In this document: piece by piece, positions 7,265 to 15,162 of the stretch
How positions within the stretch are numbered: the stretch's first letter is position 1
Layout: each line of letters starts with the position of its first letter
DNA from: a bacterium UBP2_UBA4780
GTDB taxonomy: Bacteria; Edwardsbacteria; AC1; EtOH8
Length of the DNA: 17,742 nt
Assembly (NCBI GenBank): GCA_002403115.1
Contig: DHHE01000039.1
Location: 5,749-23,490 of the forward strand
Direction of reading: 5' to 3'
Position numbers and translations under genes: made by a program
Notes under the pieces: model-generated
Databases searched by the model: none
Told to the model about the DNA's origin: nothing
The model's input: the letters and a program-made list of their open reading frames with translations, nothing else

Positions 7265-9640
7265 TCACACCTCCCCTTTGAATGCTATCGGCAGCGATAA
7301 GCGTACCGAAGTGCCTTTATCCAAACCCGCTGATTCTACAGAAAGGCTCCCGCCGTGAAGTTCAACCAGTTTTCTGGAGATAGGCAACCCGAGCCCGGTT
7401 CCCTCGATCAGTCGCGAATAGGGGGTGTCGACACGGAAAAACCCTTCGAATATTTTTTCCATGTTTTCGGGCGCGATGCCGATCCCGGTATCCCAGACTT
7501 CAATATCGATCTCGGAACCGGCTTGCTTCGCCCGCATGCCGATGGTTCCGCCCCCGGGAGTGAATTTTATAGCGTTGGAAAGCAGGTTGTAAATTATCTC
7601 TTTTACCTTGAGATCATCCCCCTCGATATCCGACAGATCCTCGGCTATTTCCAGCGACAGCTGAAGTTTCTTTTTGCCGATCATATCCGTCACCAGCAGG
7701 GCAATTTCCCGTAACAGGCTTTTCATGGGGATGATGGATACGGTCAGCTTCGTCTTTCCGGATTCTATTTTTGCCATGTCAAGTATCTGGTTGATCAGCA
7801 AAAGCAAGTGTTTTCCGCTGGTCATCACAAAATTCACGTACTGCTTTTGCTTCTCATTCAGCGGCCCGATTGTCTCGTCGTATAATACCTCGGAGAAACC
7901 GTTGATGGAGCTGAGCGGGGTCCTGAGTTCATGCGACATGTTGGCTAAAAATATCGCCTTGACCCGGGCGGCGCGTTTCAACTCGGTGGCCAGCTCAGTC
8001 AGCTCCTGATGGGCTTTTTTCAGTCCGTTTTCTATCTCCCGGCGCTCGGTGATGTCCTCGATGGCCAGCAGGATGATCCGCTCCTTGCCCAACACACGTT
8101 CAATTTGCCGTGCATTCAGCAACATGACGCGCCGGCCGATGCCGGCAAAGTCGTGCTCGACCTCGTAGTTGTCGAAGGTGGCTTTTTGCGGCAGGATGGT
8201 CTCCAGCAGTTCCCGCAGCTTGGGGATGTCCCACTGCTTGTTTCCCAGATCGTAGATCAGCTGGCCCACCGTCTCCTCGGGTATTACCTTAAAGAAGTTG
8301 TAGAAAGAGCGGCTGACGGAGACCACCCGCAGGTCCTGGTCCAGGGAGATCAAGGGTTCGCGCACGGTGTTGATGACGCTCTCGGCGAATTCACTGACAT
8401 CATCGGCGGTCTTCTTGATGACCGCCAGTTCCTTGCGGGTCTTTTCCAGGCCGGCCTCGATCTCCTTGCGCTCGGTGATGTCCTCGATCGCCAGCAGGAT
8501 GATCCGCTCCTTGCCCAACACACGTTCAATTTGCCGTGCATTCAGCAACATGACGCGCCGGCCGATGCCGGCAAAGTCGTGCTCCACCTCGTAGTTGTCG
8601 AAGGTGGCTTTTTGCGGCAGGATGGTTTCCAGCAGTTCCCGCAGCTTGGGGATGTCCCACTGCTTGTTTCCCAGATCGTAGATCAGCTGGCCCACCGTCT
8701 CCTCGGGTATTACCTTAAAGAAGTTGTAGAAAGAGCGGCTGACGGAGACCACCCGGAGGTCCTGGTCCAGGGAGATCAGGGGCTCGCGTACGGTGTTGAT
8801 AACGCTTTCGTAGTATTCGCGGGCTTCAGCCTCTGATAACTTTTTTGCCTCAAGCTCTTTACTGGCGATATACAGCCCATCTTCTATGTTTTTACGCTCA
8901 GTTATGTCACGGATGTTGCACTGGGCTACTTTGGCCTTGTCGGTGAGATAGATGTCCGCAATAATGTGGTTTCCTTCTTTTGTGGTAAAAGGAACATCTT
9001 TATAGGAGACAATCTCGGAATTTTCTATCTTCACCAGGTCGTTTGAAAAATCCTTCGAGCCCTTCATAATCCCGACTTCAAACAGGCTTTTACCCAGTAG
9101 ATCCGCGCCCGAATAGCCCAGCATCTTGGTGGCGGCGGGATTGGCATTGACGATGTTGCCGGTCTGTTTGTCCAGCAGCAGCAACCCGTCCATCGATGTC
9201 TCGAAAGCCCGACGGTAGCGTTCCTCGGAATCCTTCAATACTGTTTCCAAACGCTTACGCTCGGTGATATCTTCAATAGCCAAGAGAATGATCTTCGGTT
9301 TATCAGGCGGGCCGGGGATCCTCCGGGCATTTAGAAGCATGAGGCGCCGGCCAATGGCGGAAAATACGTGATCCACCTCATAATCATCAAAGGTGGCCTT
9401 CTTGGGCAGGATGGTTTCCAGCAATTCCCGCAGCTTGGGGATGTCCCACTGCTTGTTGCCCAGGTCGTAGATCAGCTGACCCACCGTCTCCGCGGGTGTT
9501 ACCTTAAAGAAGTCGTAGAAAGAGCGGCTGGCAAAGACCACCCTTAAATCACTGTCAAGAACGATCAGCGGTTCACGCACAGTGTTGATGATGCTCTCGG
9601 CATAGTCCAGAGCATTTGTCGCGGACGTTTCCATTATCAT
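7265..9640 (-). CDS. Cytoplasmic sensor histidine kinase with four PAS domains
   Basis: A 791-residue kinase without membrane helices. PAS1 spans about 13-129, PAS2 (a different, ordinary S-box PAS) 140-250, PAS3 277-392 and PAS4 419-534. PAS1, PAS3 and PAS4 belong to one subtype marked by GQLIYDLGNKQWDIPKL and LETILP, and each ends in DITER. PAS3 and PAS4 are identical for over 110 residues. The HisKA helix has His570 in NMSHELRTPL, then N-box NLLSNAIKF (685-693), G1 DTGIGI (717-722) and G2 GTGLGL (747-752). It is of the HK type that begins multi-PAS hybrid systems, but with no receiver fused; the receiver is the coupled gene downstream. GGAAAGG lies 6 bases before the ATG at 9640; ATG 9634 is also possible. 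The first gene of the signalling operon. Confidence 0.95.
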   Translation of the reverse strand: MIMETSATNALDYAESIINTVREPLIVLDSDLRVVFASRSFYDFFKVTPAETVGQLIYDLGNKQWDIPKLRELLETILPKKATFDDYEVDHVFSAIGRRLMLLNARRIPGPPDKPKIILLAIEDITERKRLETVLKDSEERYRRAFETSMDGLLLLDKQTGNIVNANPAATKMLGYSGADLLGKSLFEVGIMKGSKDFSNDLVKIENSEIVSYKDVPFTTKEGNHIIADIYLTDKAKVAQCNIRDITERKNIEDGLYIASKELEAKKLSEAEAREYYESVINTVREPLISLDQDLRVVSVSRSFYNFFKVIPEETVGQLIYDLGNKQWDIPKLRELLETILPQKATFDNYEVEHDFAGIGRRVMLLNARQIERVLGKERIILLAIEDITERKEIEAGLEKTRKELAVIKKTADDVSEFAESVINTVREPLISLDQDLRVVSVSRSFYNFFKVIPEETVGQLIYDLGNKQWDIPKLRELLETILPQKATFDNYEVEHDFAGIGRRVMLLNARQIERVLGKERIILLAIEDITERREIENGLKKAHQELTELATELKRAARVKAIFLANMSHELRTPLSSINGFSEVLYDETIGPLNEKQKQYVNFVMTSGKHLLLLINQILDMAKIESGKTKLTVSIIPMKSLLREIALLVTDMIGKKKLQLSLEIAEDLSDIEGDDLKVKEIIYNLLSNAIKFTPGGGTIGMRAKQAGSEIDIEVWDTGIGIAPENMEKIFEGFFRVDTPYSRLIEGTGLGLPISRKLVELHGGSLSVESAGLDKGTSVRLSLPIAFKGEV
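8042..8384 (-). repeat. Direct repeat copy encoding PAS4 of the four-PAS kinase
   Basis: 343 bases that match 8468-8810 with 9 differences by hand count (about 97% identity), at an offset of 426 bases (142 codons, in frame). All nine changes are synonymous, since the encoded residues are identical. Confidence 0.93.
8468..8810 (-). repeat. Direct repeat copy encoding PAS3 of the four-PAS kinase
   Basis: Partner of 8042-8384. A third, more diverged copy encoding PAS1 lies at about 9250-9605, with long shared stretches around 9415-9540. The linkers between copies differ in sequence. Confidence 0.93.
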
Positions 9641-9719
9641 TTACTGCCTTTCCTTGCACGAAGGGACGGCCCTTGCGGCCGGGGATACTGTTCCTTTACT
9701 CCTGCGCCACCGGACAACG

Positions 9720-11039
9720 CTATCTCAACAGTACCATCCGCTTGGTAAGGCGGGTCCCCTCGTAATATAACCGGTAAAAATATACGCTGGACGGCAAGGG
9801 ATTCCCCCGGCTGTCATCGCCAGTCCAGATGAGTTTATACTCCCCGCCCTGTTTGTGGTCACGTACGAGCGTCTTTACCTGCCGCCCGCGAATATCGTAA
9901 ACACTGAGCAAGACGAGGCCGGCGCGGGGCAGGGAGTAATTTATGTAAACATTGCCCGAAGCCGGGTTGGGACGGATGGACATAAGCTGCATCCTGCCCC
10001 AGGCTGGGCCGTTGCTTAGCGCCGCTATCGGACCGTGCCAGGTTACCTGTCCGCTGATGTTCTTATCCCCAAGACGGTAGTAATAGATGGTAATGGGCAG
10101 GACATCAGAGTCGGTGTAACTGTAACTCCTGCCGGTTGGGGATCCTCCAAGCGCGTTGATCGTGGCTATGTGCTGAAATAATCCGTCCGAAAAGTAAGAG
10201 CGTTCTATCAGCCATTCGTAGTTGTCGCTTTCGCTGGCGGTCCGCCAGAACAAAGCTATCCCGTCGTCTCCGCTCCGGCAGGTAAACAGGGAGAGATCTG
10301 CGGCCAAAGGCAAGGTAGCTGCGTCCAAGGTAACCGCGGTCTGGGCCAGCGCCCTGCCGCTCAAAAAAGCGCCGGTCTGGACAACGACGGCCGTGGCATC
10401 CAAAATCGTTCCCGTAAAACTGGAGTATGTTCCCAGGGTGGTTTGGCCGGCAACCTGCCAGAAAATATTGTGCGGCAGGGCTCCGCCGTTCAGGGAAACA
10501 ACTGCGTTGCTGCCCACGCTCAGGGTTTGCGATATCTGGAAGATCCAGACATCGTCTGCGCCGCCCTCGAGAACGAGGCTGCCGTTTATCGTAACCACGG
10601 AGGTCCACTTGTAAAGGCCGGGAGCTAAGGTCGTATCTCTGATGTCCCCGGCTTTCAGTTCGCTGAAATCCGGCGGTGTCCTGCCGGCGGCGTTGGTGTA
10701 GGCGGTTTGCATGGCGCTTACGGCAGCGGTCAAGTCGGTTGGCGTGGGCTCGGTATAATCGGCCGCATACACTTTCCCGGTTACCTGGGCCGAGGTGGAA
10801 AAGGTGCCCGAGGAATCCCTGATCAAACCGAATCCGGTTATGTAGCTTGCCGCGGCCGGACTGATGCCGACATCACCCCCAACGGAAGTGGTTCCGGTGG
10901 ATGAGATGCCCGATTTTGCCAGAATCGAGAAATTGCCGGCCAACCCCAGGTCCACCGGGGCCTGATCCGCCAAGGCAGATGCCGCGAAGCATAAGCCCAG
11001 CAACAGGGCCGGAGCAAGGTTGTACGGAAAAACAATCAT
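9720..11039 (-). CDS. Secreted DUF3494 (ice-binding-like) protein with Fn3-like and C-terminal sorting domains
   Basis: A 439-residue protein. A signal peptide (residues 1-24, cut after ALA) precedes a DUF3494 domain at about 28-245, with hallmarks VDLGLAGNFSILAKSG, ISPAAASYITGFG, LAPGLYKW, DVWIFQI, NIFWQVAGQTTLG and GRALAQTAVTLD. This right-handed beta-helix fold is that of microbial ice-binding proteins and of related adhesins. An Fn3-like segment follows (about 255-342, FWRTASESDNYEWLIERS to YYYRLGDKN). Last is a FlgD-like Ig/C-terminal sorting domain at about 352-439 (SIRPNPASGN, YDIRGRQVKTL, VYFYRL, TKRMVLLR), as in Por-secreted or surface-attached proteins of FCB-type bacteria. Start 11039 has AAAGG 10 bases upstream. 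It is 51 bases downstream of a lipoprotein gene. Surface location is well supported; ice binding is not shown. Confidence 0.88.
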   Translation of the reverse strand: MIVFPYNLAPALLLGLCFAASALADQAPVDLGLAGNFSILAKSGISSTGTTSVGGDVGISPAAASYITGFGLIRDSSGTFSTSAQVTGKVYAADYTEPTPTDLTAAVSAMQTAYTNAAGRTPPDFSELKAGDIRDTTLAPGLYKWTSVVTINGSLVLEGGADDVWIFQISQTLSVGSNAVVSLNGGALPHNIFWQVAGQTTLGTYSSFTGTILDATAVVVQTGAFLSGRALAQTAVTLDAATLPLAADLSLFTCRSGDDGIALFWRTASESDNYEWLIERSYFSDGLFQHIATINALGGSPTGRSYSYTDSDVLPITIYYYRLGDKNISGQVTWHGPIAALSNGPAWGRMQLMSIRPNPASGNVYINYSLPRAGLVLLSVYDIRGRQVKTLVRDHKQGGEYKLIWTGDDSRGNPLPSSVYFYRLYYEGTRLTKRMVLLR

Positions 11040-11090
11040 GCCAGTGCTGCCTTTCGCCTTAATGCCGTTGACTGTGTCGTGGACGGTGTA

Positions 11091-11729
11091 TCAGTGATTT
11101 ATGGAGGTGATGATGCGTTGTTTCGCCATTTCGGATATCACCAGGCCGGCTATTTCTTGTTGAACATCCAGCACCGAACTGGGATCCGGGGTGCGGCTCG
11201 TCGCGCTCCAGATCAAACGGGCGCCCTGGCCGGTTGTTGTGACATCGATGGTGCGGATGTCGATGGTATGGGAATCGATGTATCCCGGATGCTCTATTTC
11301 AAGATAATGGGTCCAGTATCTATGCCAATAGGAACTGTATCGATCGACTTTTTCTATGGAGGTGTAGCCCCGAATAAACTGCGCATTCGTCTCCGATGAG
11401 AGCCGGAGAATAGCCAGGATGCCGTCGAAACCGTTCTCCTGGACGGCAGCCATTACCTGGAGTGTATCCGGGGCGGCGACAGGGTACAAACTATACGACG
11501 ATGCCGCTGTCACTCCACGCTTGGCAAGCTCGCTGGAGAAAGCATCCTCCCAGATGCGCCGTTTTGTCGCGTCCCTTTGGACCGCAATAACCAGAATATT
11601 GCCCAAATGGGTAGCATGGAATGATGGATCACGCCAGACATCAACAAGGCTGGATGTGGCGCAGGCGCACATCTGACCGATCAAGCAAATCATGATCATC
11701 CGGTGCGCGGTTATCCGAAACTGGATCAT
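11091..11729 (-). CDS. Putative lipoprotein, function unknown (DUF4136-like style)
   Basis: A 212-residue protein with a short hydrophobic leader (MIMICLIGQMCAC) ending in a probable lipobox, with Cys23 the likely acylated residue; Met at -3 is slightly unusual. The mature part begins ATSSLVDVWRDPSF. It includes strand NILVIAVQRDATKRRIWEDAF, and then FSSELAKRGVTAASSYSLYP, the layout of a family of small periplasm-facing lipoproteins that age-old annotations leave as hypothetical (DUF4136-like); I am not certain of the exact family. The AGGAG is 7 bases before the ATG at 11729. The secreted DUF3494 gene follows by 51 bases, so the two are probably one operon. The YihY-type gene upstream is separated by 201 bases. 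Confidence 0.72.
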   Translation of the reverse strand: MIQFRITAHRMIMICLIGQMCACATSSLVDVWRDPSFHATHLGNILVIAVQRDATKRRIWEDAFSSELAKRGVTAASSYSLYPVAAPDTLQVMAAVQENGFDGILAILRLSSETNAQFIRGYTSIEKVDRYSSYWHRYWTHYLEIEHPGYIDSHTIDIRTIDVTTTGQGARLIWSATSRTPDPSSVLDVQQEIAGLVISEMAKQRIITSINH

Positions 11730-11774
11730 TAAGGGCTCCTGGCTTTAGATTAGAGTTGAATGTAATGATACAAC

Positions 11775-11799
11775 CGAGATCCGACAACCGTCGGCCTCG
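11775..11799 (-). terminator. Possible terminator hairpin after the YihY-type gene
   Basis: CGAG (11775-11778) and CCGAC (11781-11785) pair with GTCGG (11790-11794) and CTCG (11796-11799) around an AACC loop, with a small internal bulge. It lies downstream of the YihY-type stop, but the following minus-strand sequence (GTTGTATCATT) is only weakly T-rich. It is listed as possible. Confidence 0.3.
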
Positions 11800-11930
11800 A
11801 GCCAAGCCATCGACCGGCAACGGGATGAAAGATAATCCATTTCATCAGTATTTCGGAACACAGGGGATCAGGCACGATACGCGGTAACAATCAGCGAACA
11901 TTTGAAATCAACGGTCAACAGAAACCTGTT

Positions 11931-12821
11931 TCATGCAGTTTCCGGGTTACGCAGAAGGCCGTATTGGAATGTGAACTCCGCCCCTAAGATCACGATGAAT
12001 GCCGAAAAGTGTATCCAAATGAGAAAAACTATGATTGAGGCGATGGAGCCATAGACAAATTGAAAGTTGCCAAAGTTCTCAAGATAATAAATAAACAAAG
12101 TTCTGGCGATTTCGAACAGGATGGCGGCCACAAGCGCTCCCGGCCAAACATACCGCCAGTAGGTCTTGGTGTTCGGAATTAGTTTGTAGAGCAACAGGAA
12201 AACGGCCAGCAACAGGAGGAAGGCTACCAGCCTGCTGCCCATCTCCGCTGTTTTGAGGTTGGCTGCGGGCAAGCGAACCAATCCTCGCAAAACAGAGATG
12301 ATGGTGCTGGCTCCTATGGAGAGAAGGAATAGAATGCTGGTGCTTAACGCCATGAACAGTTCGCTGGCTTTTCTGACGTAGAAACGGCGGTGCCGGCGAA
12401 TTTCAAACGCGCGATTGATCGCCAAGCTTATGGCGCCGAACATAGAGCTCGCGGACCAAAAAAGGAAAACGATGCTCAAGGCACCCACGGCTCCGCGCAG
12501 CAGTAATATGTTGATGATGTTTTGGCTCAGCAAAACGGAGGCCCCGGGAATAATACTTCCGACATATATCAGCAATTCATCCTGCAGGTTAACAGAAGGC
12601 AGGAATAAGCCGAAAATGGCGATGATCCCCAGCAGCAAGGGGAATATGGATAAAAGCGCGTAATACGCCACGCCGGCGGCTCTTTGGGTGGCATCGTGGC
12701 TGCACAACCCCCCTGCGGTGCGGGATAGCAAAAGCGCCAGTGGAATAGCTAAAAGACGGCCTTTCGCCCTCTGCACCCCGGCGTTCAGGGTCTCCAGTTG
12801 ATTGAACTCGCCCCAACTCAT
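11931..12821 (-). CDS. YihY/virulence factor BrkB-type membrane protein
   Basis: A 296-residue protein from ATG 12821 (MSWGEFNQLE). It has about six membrane helices and the family landmarks AAGVAYYALLSIFPLLLGIIA near the first helix, FLFWSASSMFGAISLAINRAFE in the middle, and VYGSIASIIVFLIWIHFSAFIVILGAEF near the end. YihY/BrkB proteins are inner-membrane proteins of unsettled function; older claims of RNase BN activity were withdrawn. The frame is open up to 13010, but the extra 63 residues are unlike the family, so 12821 is preferred although its binding site (GGGACG) is weak. Length from there fits the usual about 290. The upstream AI-2E-type gene is 232 bases away, with a hairpin-rich gap. 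Confidence 0.9.
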   Translation of the reverse strand: MSWGEFNQLETLNAGVQRAKGRLLAIPLALLLSRTAGGLCSHDATQRAAGVAYYALLSIFPLLLGIIAIFGLFLPSVNLQDELLIYVGSIIPGASVLLSQNIINILLLRGAVGALSIVFLFWSASSMFGAISLAINRAFEIRRHRRFYVRKASELFMALSTSILFLLSIGASTIISVLRGLVRLPAANLKTAEMGSRLVAFLLLLAVFLLLYKLIPNTKTYWRYVWPGALVAAILFEIARTLFIYYLENFGNFQFVYGSIASIIVFLIWIHFSAFIVILGAEFTFQYGLLRNPETA

Positions 12822-13053
12822 TATCGTTCGTCCCGTCTCGTTAGTCTTTAACAAGCAATATTCTGTGTAAAACGCAAAGAATATTCCATAAGGAATCCGT
12901 GAAGCCAAGAAACTGTTTCTGTTATTCCTGTATACCTGCCTGTCCGCCGAAACACGATGCAGGCGGGGTTTCCTTATTGTTTCCGGCCTGTCCCCTCCAA
13001 AGGCGGGCAAGCGCCGCAGGAGGGTTTATCCGGGTTAGGAAGTACCGGAGAAG
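12822..13053. other. Hairpin-rich intergenic gap between two membrane-protein genes
   Basis: No gene seen; the open frame here is an upstream overhang of the YihY-type gene. It contains an imperfect hairpin at 12993-13024 (CCCTCC with GGAGGG; inside it GGCG with CGCC). It also contains the GC-rich 12935-12966 stretch, where CCGCC can pair with GGCGG. Neither has a downstream T-run on the minus strand, so termination of the upstream gene is possible but unproven. Confidence 0.4.
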
Positions 13054-14190
13054 TCAATCTGATCCAGCAACCGGCGACCCGGCAGCCGGTTGTAAAATGC
13101 CAGGCTTTTCATCACCAGTGGTGTTGCGCAAGTACTCGATTATCTTTATGGCGGCCATGGTGATTGGCAGAACGACTATGGCCCCTAAAATGCCGCCAAG
13201 GGAAACGCCGAGGACGCCGAGTACGATTACGAACGCCGGATGTATCATCATCTGCGAACCCTGTATCCTGGGATAAAGAAGATTGTTTTCAAACAGTTGG
13301 ATGGCCAGGTAGCCCAGGGCCACCCAGATGGCTTTTTCCGGGGCAGTCGCCAGCGTAACCAGGACGCCCAGTCCGCCGCCCAGCCAGGGGCCGATCATGG
13401 GCACCATTTCCGTGATCCCCGCGAAGATGGCCAGCGGTACGGCGAAATCAATCTTCAAAATCATCAGCATGACATAGGCGAGAAGCCCGACAGCCAATCC
13501 CAGCAGCAACTGCCCCCTAAAGTAACGCCCCACTACGTTGCGGAGGATGGCGATAATGGATCTGATGTGGGCCAGAGACCATGATGGAAGCGTTTCATAA
13601 AACCCGTCGCGAAGCCGGCACCAGTCCTTCAGAAGAAAAAAGACGAAAAATGGCATGCTGAAAAATCCCAGTAACATGCCGGCGGAAGGACGGAACACCC
13701 TGATCCCGCGCGACAAGAAATCATTCAATGTCTCCGGCAACGCCACGCCGGCTTTCGCCGCGTAGACGTCGATGTACTGCTGGATCGAGGGGGGGGAAAA
13801 AAGAGGGATGGCTTTAATCCAATGTTTGGCAGTGGCCAGACCATTGGGGACGACCTGATAGGCGTCCCGGGAAAGCGTGGACAAGGCTTTTATTATGATG
13901 GTGCCGACGTAGAATGCCGCCAGCCCGATGACGCCCAGGGACAGGAGATACACCGCCAGTATAAGGGAGATCCGTTTTAACTGCTGCAATTTCGGCATCT
14001 TGCCGGCGCCGGGGAGGCGCTTCTCCACCCACCGGATGACCGGCAAGATCAGGTAGGCTAGGAAGAAACCGATCATGAAGGGAAGAAGAATGTTCCGCAG
14101 CAACCAAAGCATCAAGGCAGCGGATATCAGCACCAGTATTAATGCCGGCATCTGCCAGCGTTTTATTGCCAACTCGTTTGCAGGGTTCAA
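13054..14190 (-). CDS. AI-2E family transporter (PerM/TqsA-like)
   Basis: A 378-residue polytopic membrane protein. About seven or eight helices: two near the start (LILVLISAALMLWLL, FMIGFFLAYLILP), then ISLILAVYLLSLGVIG. A long periplasmic or cytoplasmic segment follows (about 110-170), and then the conserved block GFFSMPFFVFFLLKDW, GRYFRGQLLLGLAVGLLAY, and AGITEMVPMIGPWLGG with the family's IP-like turn. Last come LFENNLLYPRIQGSQMMIHP and LGGILGAIVVLPI. This is the PerM/TqsA architecture. Family members export AI-2 or act as Na+/H+ antiporters, but here the substrate is unknown. The start is TTG at 14190, chosen because GGAGG (14201-14197) lies 6 bases upstream. A TTG at 14196 would touch the binding site. 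It lies 232 bases upstream of the YihY-type gene, and the two could share a transcript. Confidence 0.93.
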   Translation of the reverse strand: MNPANELAIKRWQMPALILVLISAALMLWLLRNILLPFMIGFFLAYLILPVIRWVEKRLPGAGKMPKLQQLKRISLILAVYLLSLGVIGLAAFYVGTIIIKALSTLSRDAYQVVPNGLATAKHWIKAIPLFSPPSIQQYIDVYAAKAGVALPETLNDFLSRGIRVFRPSAGMLLGFFSMPFFVFFLLKDWCRLRDGFYETLPSWSLAHIRSIIAILRNVVGRYFRGQLLLGLAVGLLAYVMLMILKIDFAVPLAIFAGITEMVPMIGPWLGGGLGVLVTLATAPEKAIWVALGYLAIQLFENNLLYPRIQGSQMMIHPAFVIVLGVLGVSLGGILGAIVVLPITMAAIKIIEYLRNTTGDEKPGILQPAAGSPVAGSD

Positions 14191-14196
14191 GTACAA

Positions 14197-14201
14197 CCTC
14201 C
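14197..14201 (-). promoter_or_regulatory. Ribosome binding site deciding the TTG start of the AI-2E gene
   Basis: GGAGG on the minus strand, 6 bases before TTG 14190 and directly against TTG 14196. Spacing favours the former. Confidence 0.6.
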
Positions 14202-14351
14202 AATGCCGTTACCCAGTTGATAATGAGGGTTACTGAAAGTCCCATTCCACCCTGAATGCCAACGTTGTAATGCCTGGCGGCTTGTTGAAAAGCGAGAAAA
14301 AGGACGTTAACCCGCTTGCCTCCGATATTCTTTCCCGGCCGTCTTCAGGCA

Positions 14352-14365
14352 AGTAAACGTTTACT
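14352..14365. promoter_or_regulatory. Perfect 14-bp palindrome, possible LacI-family-type operator
   Basis: AGTAAACGTTTACT reads the same on both strands. Its core GTAAACGTTTAC is close to operators bound by LacI/GalR-family proteins. It lies in the 252-base gap upstream of the AI-2E-type gene and downstream of the YtxH gene (minus strand), a normal place for an operator controlling the transporter. No LacI-type regulator is in the window. Function is inference from pattern only. Confidence 0.35.
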
Positions 14366-14442
14366 GGGCGAATGGGACTTCCAAGTAACGATATGGTCTC
14401 CAAACAGAAAAAGTGGCGCTGGCGTAAATGCTAAAGGATCAT

Positions 14443-14688
14443 TTAACTCTTCAGCACCTTGGCTACCGCATGGCCCACCCGGCCCGCTTCGGATGCCGTC
14501 TCATTTGCCAGATCCTTAACGTTGTTGGCTTCGTTTTTAACGGAGTCAACAACTTCCGAGGCCGCGTCCCTGATAAGCTGCCTGGTTTGTTTGCCTGTTT
14601 TCGGGGCATAGAGCAACGCGAAGACACCGCCAATTAAAACCCCGGTGACCAATCCGACTCCGAAACCCGCCAATGCTTTGCTTTCCAT
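14443..14688 (-). CDS. YtxH-type small membrane protein (81 residues)
   Basis: The start at 14688 (MESKALAGFGVGLV) has AAGGAGA 5 bases upstream; the frame is open to TTG 14703, but this would begin inside the binding site. One Gly-rich helix (ALAGFGVGLVTGVLIGGVFALLY) is followed by the hallmark APKTGKQTR, then a long amphipathic helix with heptad-like hydrophobics (RDAASEVVDSVKNEANNVKDLANETASEAG). This is the YtxH family, known as general-stress membrane proteins in Bacillus; its role is otherwise obscure. It follows the DUF948-like gene by 17 bases, so they are co-transcribed. YtxH and DUF948 proteins often occur as such a pair. Confidence 0.85.
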   Translation of the reverse strand: MESKALAGFGVGLVTGVLIGGVFALLYAPKTGKQTRQLIRDAASEVVDSVKNEANNVKDLANETASEAGRVGHAVAKVLKS

Positions 14689-14705
14689 TTCATTCTCCTT
14701 CAATA

Positions 14706-14969
14706 TTATCCGTTAAATAACTTGCTGACACCCTTGATGCCCTGGCGAATGCCCTGTATGAGTGTCAGGATTGGAAGCAGTGGTTTGATAAGTCCCTGGA
14801 ACTGGTTCGCGATGACACTTATGCTGTCCGAAGCCTCCTTGACCGACAACATGGTTTCCTTTGCCACAAAATGGAGACGATAGGCCATTACGGCCAAAAA
14901 GATCAGGACAGCCGATGACACAAAACCCAAAACGGTTATGCTCAAGTCGCGGAACCATTCAATGCCCAT
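14706..14969 (-). CDS. DUF948-like single-pass membrane protein (87 residues)
   Basis: ATG 14969 has GGAGG 8 bases upstream, so the longer open frame to 15173 is not coding. The N-terminal part has one helix (LSITVLGFVSSAVLIFLAVMAYRL), followed by a coil-forming region (KETMLSVKEASDSISVIANQFQGL) and an end PLLPILTLIQGIRQGIKGVSKLF with an amphipathic character. This matches DUF948-type proteins, which typically sit next to YtxH-type genes; the family name is a judgement by architecture. It is first of the two-gene unit with the YtxH gene 17 bases downstream. It lies downstream of a hairpin terminator (15130-15152) that closes the outer-membrane-barrel gene, and must have a promoter in the 160-base gap. 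Confidence 0.72.
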   Translation of the reverse strand: MGIEWFRDLSITVLGFVSSAVLIFLAVMAYRLHFVAKETMLSVKEASDSISVIANQFQGLIKPLLPILTLIQGIRQGIKGVSKLFNG

Positions 14970-15129
14970 GGTCGTCACCTCCATTGTTTGATGAATACGG
15001 TTTGAAGATACGAGAGACCGGAACCTGCGGTGATTGCCCCAGTGGGGATATCCGGCCTTAAAGAACAACGGTAAGGGCCATTTATTCCATCGGAGCGCAA
15101 AGGGAAAAGCCCTCGGATCTGATATCCCG

Positions 15130-15152
15130 AAACAGCCCGGACGCGTCCGGGC
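15130..15152 (-). terminator. Intrinsic terminator of the outer-membrane-barrel gene
   Basis: GCCCGGACGCGTCCGGGC at 15135-15152 is a perfect 18-bp palindrome: a 7-bp stem with a CGCG loop. On the minus strand it is followed by TGTTTC, and it begins 10 bases after the stop of the barrel gene (15163). The short T-tract makes it moderately convincing. Confidence 0.6.
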
Positions 15153-15162
15153 CATGAACTGC

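Noticed and set aside
8009..8836. Plus-strand open frame (275 codons) opposite the duplicated PAS region
   Set aside because: Its internal repeats are only the mirror image of the PAS3/PAS4 duplication.
9668..9680. GGCC-CTTGC-GGCC hairpin between the DUF3494 gene and the kinase gene
   Set aside because: The stem is only 4-5 bp and no T-run follows on the minus strand; not convincing as a terminator.
12822..13010. 63-residue N-terminal extension of the YihY-type protein
   Set aside because: Residues are unlike the family and cover hairpin-rich intergenic DNA; length from ATG 12821 fits the family.
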